A DNA stretch of 64,000 nucleotides from Arenicola marina (lineage: Eukaryota > Annelida > Polychaeta > Arenicolidae). The stretch lies in the NCBI GenBank assembly GCA_964019135.1, contig OZ025249.1:744001-808000 (forward strand), given 5' to 3'. Below the pieces are notes generated by a model. That model saw only the letters and a list, made by a program, of their open reading frames with translations, searched no databases and was not told where the DNA came from. A program made the position numbers and the translations under genes. This document shows positions 55,248 to 64,000 of the stretch, one piece after another (positions within the stretch are counted from its first letter, which is position 1; the number at the start of each line of letters is the position of its first letter).

Positions 55248-58200
55248 ATGAATGGCAACCCTTATGTACCACCTGTCTCACCAGATACACTTGTTAATGG
55301 CAACCCTTGTGTACCACCTGACTTACCAGATACACTTGTATATGGCAACCCTTGTGTACCATATGACTCACCAGATACACTTGTAAATGGCAGACGTTGT
55401 GTACCACCTGACTCACCAGATACACTTGTATATGGCAACACTTGGGTGCCACATGACTCGCCAGATACACCTGTAAATGGCAACCCTTGTGTACCACATG
55501 ACTCACCAGATACACTGGTAAATGGCAACCATTTTTACCACCTGACTCACCAGATACACTTGTAAATGGCAGCGCTTGTGTACCACCTGTACTCACCAGA
55601 TACACTTGTATATGGCAACCCTTGTGTACCACATGACTCACCAGATACACCTGTAAATGGCAACCCTTGTGTACCACCTGACACACCAGATACACATGTA
55701 AATGACAATCCTTGTAATGTCCACCTGAATTACCAGATACACATGTAAATGGCAACCCTTTTGTACCACCTGACTCACCAGATACACTTGTAAATGGCAA
55801 CCCTTGTGTACCACCTGACTCACCAGGTACACTTGTAAATGGCAACACTTTGTACCACCTGACTCGCCAGATACACATGTAAATGGCAACCCTTGTGTAC
55901 CACCTGACTCACCAGATACACCTGTAAATGGCATCTACCTGTAATGTCCACCGGACTCACCAGATACACTTGTAAATGGCAACACTTTGTACCACCGGAC
56001 TCACCAGATACACATGTGAATGGCAACCCTTGTGTACCACTTGACTCACCAGATACACTTGTAAATGGCAACCCTTGTGTACCACCTGACTCACCAGATA
56101 CACATGTAAATGGTAACCCTTGTGTACCACCTGACTCACTAGATACACTTGCAAATGGTAACCCTTGTGTACCACCTGACTCCGCCAGATACACTTGTAA
56201 ATGGCAACCCTTGTGTACCACCTGACTCACCAGATACACATGTAAATGGCAACCCTTGTGTACCAGCTGACTCACCAGATACAAATGTAAATGGCAACTA
56301 CCTGCAATGTCCACCTGACTCACCAGATTCACTTGCAAAATGGCAACCTTTGTGTACAACCTGACTCACCGGATACACATGTAAATGGCAACGATTGTGT
56401 ACCACCTGAATCACCAGATATACATGTAAATGGCAACCCTTGTGTACCACCTGACTCACCAGATACACTTGTAAATGGTAACCCGTGTGTACCACCTGAC
56501 TCAGCCAGATACACTAGTAAATGGCAACCCTTGTGTGCCACCTGACTCACCAGATACACATGTAAATGGCAACGATTGTGTACCACCTGACTCAACAGAT
56601 ACACATGTAAATGGCAACTACCTGTAATGTCCACCTGACTCACCAGATACACTTGTAAATGGCAACCCTTGTGTACCACCTGACTCACCAGAGGCACTTG
56701 TAAATGGCAACTACCTATAATGTCCACCTGACTCACCAGATACACTTGTATATGGCAACCCTTGTGTACCACATGACTGACCCGATACACCTGTAAATGG
56801 CAACCCTTGTCTACCACTTGACTCACCAGATACACATGTAAATGGCAACCCTTGTGTACCACCTGACTCACCAGAGGCACTTGTAAATGGCAACTACTTG
56901 TAATGTCCACCTGACTCACCAGATACACTTGTATATGGCAACCCTTGTGTACCACATGACTGACCAGATACACCTGTAAATGGTTACCCTTGTGTACCAC
57001 CTGACACACCAGACACACATGTAAATGACAATCCTTGTAATGTCTACCGGACTCACCAGATACACATGTAAATGGCAACCGTTGTGTACCACCTGACTCA
57101 CTAGATACACTTGTAAATGGTAACCCTTGTGTACCACCTGACTCACCAAATACACATGTAAATGGCAACTACCTGTAATGTCCACCTGACTCACCAGATA
57201 CGCTTGTAAATGGCAACGGTTGTGTACAACCTGACTCACCAGGTACACATGTGAATGGCAACCCTTGTGTACCACCTGACTCACAAGATACACATGTAAA
57301 TGGCAACCCTTGTGCACCACCTGACTCACCAGGTACACATGTAAATGACAATCCTTGTGTACCACCGGACTCACCAGATACACTTGTAAATGGTAGCACT
57401 TTGTACCACCGGACTCACCAGATACACATATAAATGGCAACCCTGGTGCACCACCTGACTCACCAGATACACATGTAAATTGCAACCCCTGTGTACCAAC
57501 TGACTCACCAGCATTTGTAAATGGCAACCTTTGTGTACCACGTGACTCCCCAGATACACCTGTAAATGGCAACCCTTGTGGACCATCTGACTTACCAGAT
57601 ACACTTGTAAATGGCAACCCTTGTGTACCACCTGACTCACCATATACACATGTAAATGGCAACACTTGTGTACCACCTGACTCACCAGATACTCATGTAA
57701 ATGGCAACCCTTGTGTACCCCTTGACTCACCAGATACACTTGCAAATGGCAACACTTGTGTACCGCCTGACTCACCAGATACATATGTAAATGGCAACCC
57801 CCTGTAATGTCCACCTGACTCACCTTATACACTTGTGAATTGCAACCCTTTTGTACCACCTGACTCACCAGATACACTTGTAAATGGCAACCCTTGTGTA
57901 CCACCTGACTCACAAGATACACTTGTAAATGGCAACCCTTGTGTACCACATGACTCACCAGATACACTGGTAAATGGCAACCATTTTTACCACCTGACTC
58001 ACCAGATACACTTGTAAATGGCAACCGTTGTGTACAACCTGACTCACCAGGTACACATATGAATGGCAACCCTTATGTACCACCTGTCTCACCAGATACA
58101 CTTGTTAATGGCAACCCTTGTGTACCACCTGACTTACCAGATACACTTGTATATGGCAACCCTTGTGTACCATATGACTCACCAGATACACTTGTAAATG

Positions 58201-58417
58201 GCAGACGTTGTGTACCACCTGACTCACCAGATACACTTGTATATGGCAACACTTGGGTGCCACATGACTCGCCAGATACACCTGTAAATGGCAACCCTTG
58301 TGTACCACATGACTCACCAGATACACTGGTAAATGGCAACCATTTTTACCACCTGACTCACCAGATACACTTGTAAATGGCAACCGTTGTGTGCAACCTG
58401 ACTCACCAGGTACACAT

Positions 58418-58923
58418 ATGAATGACAACCCTTATGTACCACCTGACTCACCAGATACACTTGTAAATGGCAACCCTTGTGTACCACCTGACTTACCATA
58501 TACACTTGTATATGGCAACCCTTGTGTACCATATGACTCACCAGATACACTTGTAAATGGCAGTTCTTGGGTACCGCCTGACTCACAGATACACTTGTAT
58601 ATGGCAACCCTGGTGTACCACATGACTCGCCAGATACACCTGTAAATGGCAACCCCTGTGTACCACCTGACACACCAGATACACATGTAAATGACAATCC
58701 TTGTAATGTCTACCTGACTCACCAGATACACTTGTAAATGGCAACCCTTGTGTACCACCTGATTCACCAGACACACTTGTAAATGGCAACACTTGACACC
58801 ACCTGACTCACCAGATACACATGTAACTTGCAACCCTTGTGTACCACCTGCCTCAAGAGATACACATGTAAATGGCAACCCTTGTGCACCACCTGACTCA
58901 CCAGATACACATGTAAATGGCAA
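58418..58923 (+). repeat. Module R (reference copy)
   Basis: R begins with TATGAATGACAACCCTTATG exactly 359 bp after the start of P2. It includes a 44 bp monomer with GACTCACAGATAC and the sequence CACTTGACACCACC. Other copies start at 7341, 17905, 28660 (start codon-like ATG mutated to AGG), 43067 and 49165. A short remnant starts at 61756, and a partial copy made by the right-end duplication begins near 62105. Confidence 0.82.
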
Positions 58924-59223
58924 CTACCTGTAATGTCCACCTGACTCACCAGATACACTTGCAAATGGCAACCCTGGTGTACCACCTGACTCACCAGATA
59001 CACATGTGAATGGCAACCCTTGTGTACCACCTGACTCACCAGATACACATGTAAATGGTAACCCTTGTGTACCACCTGACTCACCAGATACACTTGTAAA
59101 TGGTAACCCTTGTGTACCACCTGACTCTTGTAAATGGCAACCCTTGTGTACCACCGGACTCACCAGATACACATGTAAATGGCAACCCTTGTGTACCACC
59201 TGACTGACCAGATACACATGTAA

Positions 59224-60002
59224 ATGGCAACTACGTGCAATGTCCAGCTGACTCACCAGAAACACTTGCAAAGTGGCAACCTTTGTGTACAGCCTGACTC
59301 ACCGGATACACATGTAAATGGTAACGATTGTGTTCCACCTGACTCACCAGATATACATGTAAATGGCAACCCTTGTGTACCACCTGACTCACCAGATACA
59401 CTTGTAAATGGTAACAATTGTGTACCACCTAACTCAGCCAGATACATTAGTAAATGGCAACTCTTGTGTACCACCTGACTCAAAAGATACACATGTAAAT
59501 GGCAACTACCTGTAATGTCCACCTGACTCACCAGATACACTTGTAAATGGCAATCCTTGTGTACCACCTGACTCAACGGATACGCATGTAAATGGGAAAC
59601 TTTATGTACCACCTGACTCACCAGATACACTTGTAAATGGCAACCCTTGTGTACCACCTGACTCACCGGATACACATGTAAATGGCAACCCTTTTGTACC
59701 ACCTGACTCACCAAAAACACATGTAAATGGCAACTACCTGTAATGTCCACCTGACTCACCAGATTCACTTGTAAATGGCAACCCTTGTGTACGACCAGAC
59801 TCACCGGATACACATGTAAATGGCAACTACCTGTAATGTCCACCTGACTCACCAGATACACTTGTAAATGGCAATCCTTGTGTAGCACCTGACTCACCAG
59901 ATACACTTGTAAATGGCAACGGTTGTGTACCACCTGACTCACCAGGTACACATGTGAATGGCAACCCTTGTGTACCACCTGACTCACCAGATACACTTGT
60001 AA
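59224..60002 (+). repeat. Module X (reference copy)
   Basis: X is marked by GCAATGTCCAGCTGACTC and GAAACACTTGCAAAGTGGC, then GTGTTCCACCTG. Copies start at 8192, 18756, 29511 (shortened), 43690, 59224 and 62744. Unit 8 lacks the core: sequence jumps near 49990 from the 34 bp monomer region directly into a CCTTTACTCACC monomer. Confidence 0.8.
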
Positions 60003-60815
60003 ATGGCAGCCCTTGTGTACCACCTTTACTCACCAGATACACTTGTATATGGCAACCTTTGTGTATCACATAACTCACCAGATACACCTGCAAATGGCAA
60101 CCCTTGTGTACCACCTGACACACCAGATACACATGTAAATGGCAAACTTTGTGTACCACCTGACTCACCAGATACTCATGTAAATGGCAACCCTTGTGTA
60201 CCCCTTGACTCACCAGATACACTTGTAAATGACAACCCTTGTGTACCACCTGACTCACCAGATACAATTGTAAATGGCAACACTTTGTACCACCTGACTC
60301 ACCAGATACACATGTAAATGACAACCCTTGTGCACCACATGACTCACCAGATACACGTGTAAATGGCAACCCTTGTGTACCACCTGACTCACCAGATACA
60401 CATGTAAATGACAACCCTTGTGCACCACCTGACTCACAAGATACACTTGTAAATGGTAACCCTTGTGTACCACCTGACTGAGCCAGATACACTTGTAAAT
60501 GGCAACCCTTGTGTGCCACCTGACTCACCAGATACACATGTAAGTAGCAACACTTGTGTACCACCTGACTCACCAGATACACATGTAAATGGCAACTACC
60601 TGTAATGTCCACCTGACTCACCAGATACACTTGTAAATGGCAACCCTTGTGTACCACCGGACTCATCGGATACACAAGTAAATGGCACACTTTGTGTACC
60701 ACCTGACTCACCAGATACACTTGCAAATGGCAACGGTTGCGTACCACCTGAATCACCAGGTACACGTGTGAATGGAAACCTTGTGTACCATATGACTCAC
60801 CAGATACACTTGTAA
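60003..60815 (+). repeat. Module Y (reference copy)
   Basis: Y starts with a 46 bp CCTTTACTCACC monomer, followed by CATAACTCACCAG and CCTGCAAATGGC. It ends with a 46 bp GACTGAGCCAGATAC monomer and a stretch containing CATCGGATACACAAG. Copies start at 9015, 19490, 29969, 50290, 60003 and 63523. The window ends inside the GACTGAGCC monomer of the last copy. Unit 6 has only the end of Y, and unit 7 has none. Confidence 0.82.
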
Positions 60816-61371
60816 ATGGCAGCCCTTGTGTACCACCTGCACTCACCAGTTACACTTGTATATGGCAACCCTTGTGTACCACATGACTCACCAGATACAC
60901 CTGTAAATGGCAACCCTTGTGTACCACCTGACACACCAGATACACATGTAAATGACAATCCTTGTAATGTCCACTTGACTTACCAGATACACATGTAAAT
61001 GGCAACCCTTGTGTACCACATGACTCACCAGATACACTTGTAAATGGCAACCCTTGTGTACCACCTGACTCACCAGACACACTTGTAAATGGCAACACTT
61101 TACACCACCTGACTCGCCAGATACACATGTAAATGGCAACCCTTGTGTACCACCTGACTCACCAGATACACCTGTAAATGGCAACCCTTGTGTACCACCT
61201 GGCTCACCAGATACACATGTAAATGACAATCCTTGTGTACCAACGGATTCACCAGATACATATGTAAATGGCAACACTTTGTACCACCGGACTCACCAGA
61301 TACACATGTAAATGGCAACCCTTGTGTACCACCTGACTCACAAGATACACATGTCAATGGCAATTACCTGT
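60816..61371 (+). repeat. Module Z (reference copy)
   Basis: Z follows GGAAACCTTGTGTACC and contains GTCCACTTGACTTACC, CACTTTACACCACC and CCAACGGATTCACC. Copies start near 9828, 20303, 30782, 35981, 51103 and 60816. Only the last part survives in unit 7 near 44400. The copies at 9828, 20303 and 60816 share CCAGTTACACTTG, which the others lack. Confidence 0.8.
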
Positions 61372-61544
61372 AATGTCCACATGACTCACCAGATACACTT
61401 GCAAATGGCGACCCTGGTGCACCACCTGACTCACCAGATACACATGTAAGTTGCAACCCCTGTGTACCACCTGACTCACCAGCACTTGTAAATGGCAACC
61501 TTTGTGTACCACGTGACTCCCCAGATACACTTGTAAATGGCTAC

Positions 61545-62104
61545 CCGTGTGTACCACCTGACTTACCCGATACACTTGTATATGGCAACCCTTGTGTACC
61601 ATATGACTCACAGATATACTTGTATATGCCAACACTTGGGTGCCACATGACTCGCCAGATACACCTGTAAATGGCAACCCTTGTGTACCACATGACTCAC
61701 CAGATACACTGGTAAATGGCAACCATTTTTACCACCTGACTCACCAGGTACACATATGAATGACAACCCTTATGTACCACCTGACTCACCAGATACACTT
61801 GTAAATGGCAACCCGTGTGTACCACCTGACTTACCAGATACACTTGTATATGGCAACCCTTGTGTACCATATGACTCACCAGATACACTTGTAAATGGCA
61901 GTTCTTGTGTACCGCCTGACTTACAGATACACTTGTATATGGCAACCCTTGTGTACCACATGACTCGCCAGATACAAATGTAAATGGCAACTACCTGTAA
62001 TGTCCACCTGACTCACCAGATACACTTGCAAATGGCGACCCTGGTGCACCACCTGACTCACCAGATACACATGTAAGTTGCAACCCCTGTGTACCACCTG
62101 ACTT
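61545..62104 (+). repeat. Scrambled P, R and A remnants
   Basis: Module A breaks off after GGCTACCC into P-like monomers with the damaged variants GACTCACAGATATAC and TATATGCCAACACTTGGG. A CATTTTTACC monomer follows and is fused to the TATGAATGACAACCC start of R. A second A fragment with CAAATGGCGACCC begins near 61990 and ends at the 3.5 kb duplication join. At least four joins lie within about 560 bp. Confidence 0.82.
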
Positions 62105-64000
62105 ACAGATACACTTGTATATGGCAACCCTGGTGTACCACATGACTCGCCAGATACACCTGTAAATGGCAACCCCTGTGTACCACCTGACACACCAGAT
62201 ACACATGTAAATGACAATCCTTGTAATGTCTACCTGACTCACCAGATACACTTGTAAATGGCAACCCTTGTGTACCACCTGATTCACCAGACACACTTGT
62301 AAATGGCAACACTTGACACCACCTGACTCACCAGATACACATGTAAATTGCAACCCTTGTGTACCACCTGCCTCAAGAGATACACATGTAAATGGCAACC
62401 CTTGTGCACCACCTGACTCACCAGATACACATGTAAATGGCAACTACCTGTAATGTCCACCTGACTCACCAGATACACTTGCAAATGGCAACCCTGGTGT
62501 ACCACCTGACTCACCAGATACACATGTGAATGGCAACCCTTGTGTACCACCTGACTCACCAGATACACATGTAAATGGTAACCCTTGTGTACCACCTGAC
62601 TCACCAGATACACTTGTAAATGGTAACCCTTGTGTACCACCTGACTCTTGTAAATGGCAACCCTTGTGTACCACCGGACTCACCAGATACACATGTAAAT
62701 GGCAACCCTTGTGTACCACCTGACTGACCAGATACACATGTAAATGGCAACTACGTGCAATGTCCAGCTGACTCACCAGAAACACTTGCAAAGTGGCAAC
62801 CTTTGTGTACAGCCTGACTCACCGGATACACATGTAAATGGTAACGATTGTGTTCCACCTGACTCACCAGATATACATGTAAATGGCAACCCTTGTGTAC
62901 CACCTGACTCACCAGATACACTTGTAAATGGTAACAATTGTGTACCACCTAACTCAGCCAGATACATTAGTAAATGGCAACTCTTGTGTACCACCTGACT
63001 CAAAAGATACACATGTAAATGGCAACTACCTGTAATGTCCACCTGACTCACCAGATACACTTGTAAATGGCAATCCTTGTGTACCACCTGACTCAACGGA
63101 TACGCATGTAAATGGGAAACTTTATGTACCACCTGACTCACCAGATACACTTGTAAATGGCAACCCTTGTGTACCACCTGACTCACCGGATACACATGTA
63201 AATGGCAACCCTTTTGTACCACCTGACTCACCAAAAACACATGTAAATGGCAACTACCTGTAATGTCCACCTGACTCACCAGATTCACTTGTAAATGGCA
63301 ACCCTTGTGTACGACCAGACTCACCGGATACACATGTAAATGGCAACTACCTGTAATGTCCACCTGACTCACCAGATACACTTGTAAATGGCAATCCTTG
63401 TGTAGCACCTGACTCACCAGATACACTTGTAAATGGCAACGGTTGTGTACCACCTGACTCACCAGGTACACATGTGAATGGCAACCCTTGTGTACCACCT
63501 GACTCACCAGATACACTTGTAAATGGCAGCCCTTGTGTACCACCTTTACTCACCAGATACACTTGTATATGGCAACCTTTGTGTACCACATAACTCACCA
63601 GATACACCTGCAAATGGCAACCCTTGTGTACCACCTGACACACCAGATACACATGTAAATGGCAAACTTTGTGTACCACCTGACTCACCAGATACTCATG
63701 TAAATGGCAACCCTTGTGTACCCCTTGACTCACCAGATACACTTGTAAATGACAACCCTTGTGTACCACCTGACTCACCAGATACAATTGTAAATGGCAA
63801 CACTTTGTACCACCTGACTCACCAGATACACATGTAAATGACAACCCTTGTGCACCACATGACTCACCAGATACACGTGTAAATGGCAACCCTTGTGTAC
63901 CACCTGACTCACCAGATACACATGTAAATGACAACCCTTGTGCACCACCTGACTCACAAGATACACTTGTAAATGGTAACCCTTGTGTACCACCTGACTG
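62105..64000 (+). repeat. 3.5 kb tandem duplication, copy 2 (cut by window end)
   Basis: About 1.9 kb of the second copy is visible, matching 58585-60480 almost base for base. If the copy is full length it would end near position 65624, outside the window. Confidence 0.9.

Larger units (their letters stand above)
58585..62104 (+). repeat. 3.5 kb tandem duplication, copy 1
   Basis: The segment runs from R (CAGATACACTTGTATATGGC, after GACTCA) through X, Y, Z, A and the scrambled remnant to the join near 62104. Landmarks recur 3,520 bp downstream. Differences noticed are GTAACTTGC (58822) against GTAAATTGC (62342), and GTATCACA (60065) against GTACCACA (63585). Confidence 0.9.
1..64000. repeat. 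45 bp satellite array spanning the whole window
   Basis: Every line of the sequence can be read as head-to-tail copies or slight variants of a 45 bp monomer beginning GACTCACCAG and ending TGTACCACCT. All copies have the same orientation, and I found no inverted segment and no stretch of unrelated sequence. The consensus H-type monomer has 14 A, 14 C, 7 G and 10 T, so the plus strand is C-rich and contains no CpG. Length variants of 34, 42, 44, 46 and 48 bp are interspersed at recurring places. The first base starts a monomer and the last bases stop inside one, so the array continues on both sides. Such uniform arrays are typical of eukaryotic satellite or minisatellite DNA; the host species cannot be told from the sequence. 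Confidence 0.98.
55248..64000 (+). repeat. Unit 10: superunit continuing past the right end
   Basis: Order: P1 55248, Q 55566, S 55944, T 56291, U, V 57251, W about 57800, P2 58059, R 58418, X 59224, Y 60003, Z 60816, A about 61372, a scrambled P/R remnant 61545-61990, a second A fragment to about 62104, then the duplicated end of R, X 62744 and Y 63523. No further P1 is reached before the window ends. Confidence 0.84.

Noticed and set aside
1-64000. Surface-antigen or mucin-like repetitive protein gene (DSPDT...CVPP repeats)
   Set aside because: Stops and frame changes (44, 46 and 48 bp monomers) interrupt the plus frame at intervals of at most about 180 codons, in all units, and no non-repetitive N- or C-terminal part is present.
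1-64000. CRISPR array
   Set aside because: The repeats are contiguous with no unique spacers, the repeated unit itself varies, and no cas-like genes are present.
1-64000. Transposable elements, rRNA, tRNA or snRNA genes
   Set aside because: No sequence departs from the monomer family for more than a few bases. I saw no terminal repeats, no poly-A tracts and no cloverleaf-like or Pol III box arrangement distinct from the monomer.
1-64000. Centromeric CENP-B box or telomeric repeat
   Set aside because: I found neither the CENP-B box core TTCG...CGGG pattern nor TTAGGG-type runs. Centromere or telomere identity cannot be claimed from sequence alone.
1-64000. Bacterial or phage origin
   Set aside because: No coding density, no ribosome-binding-site/start pairs with non-repetitive genes, and a 64 kb homogeneous array are all unlike bacterial or phage genomes.

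Overview
The whole 64 kb window is one uninterrupted tandem-repeat (satellite) array. I see no supportable protein gene, RNA gene, transposon or unique sequence anywhere in it. The basic unit is a 45 bp monomer that starts GACTCACCAGATACAC, continues through either ACATGT ('H type') or ACTTGT ('L type'), then AAATGGCAAC, then CCTTGTGTACCACCT. Dividing the window length by 45 gives roughly 1,400 monomers. All are in the same orientation, and the array runs off both ends. The size and homogeneity of the array suggest a eukaryotic (probably animal) heterochromatic or subtelomeric/pericentromeric satellite. I cannot name the species. The consensus contains no CpG, and its G+C is about 47 % (21 of 45).

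Above the monomer there is a second level of order. Diagnostic monomer variants occur in a fixed sequence, so I defined modules by them: P, Q, S, T, U, V, W, then R, X, Y, Z, A, B, C, and back to P. Module P (318 bp) is almost invariant and occurs 15 times. P is followed either by Q ('P1', start of a new superunit) or by R ('P2', mid-superunit). Taking P1 as the start of a unit, the window reads: unit 0 (tail only) 1-1136; unit 1 1137-11360; unit 2 11361-13381; unit 3 13382-22372; unit 4 22373-25490; unit 5 25491-32896; unit 6 32897-38095; unit 7 38096-46128; unit 8 46129-53217; unit 9 53218-55247; unit 10 55248 to the end. Unit lengths range from 2.0 to 10.2 kb because modules have been skipped or duplicated, while module order is kept.

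A third level is recent segmental tandem duplication inside the array. There is a 5,199 bp duplication (30442-35640 and 35641-40839) with only a handful of substitutions, a 1,275/1,365 bp pair (2130-3404 and 3405-4769), and a 3,520 bp duplication whose second copy (from about 62105) runs off the right end. Chimeric joins between modules, always in monomer register, show unequal exchange as the main mechanism.

Possible function can only be inferred from motifs. Every intact monomer carries TGACTCA, the AP-1/bZIP consensus, at the exact centre of a 29 bp dyad with TGTGTA and TACACA arms. Its reverse strand carries a splice-donor-like CTG/GTGAGT. Many open reading frames exist because 45 is divisible by three and three of the six frames of the consensus lack a stop. 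I regard these as by-products, not genes.
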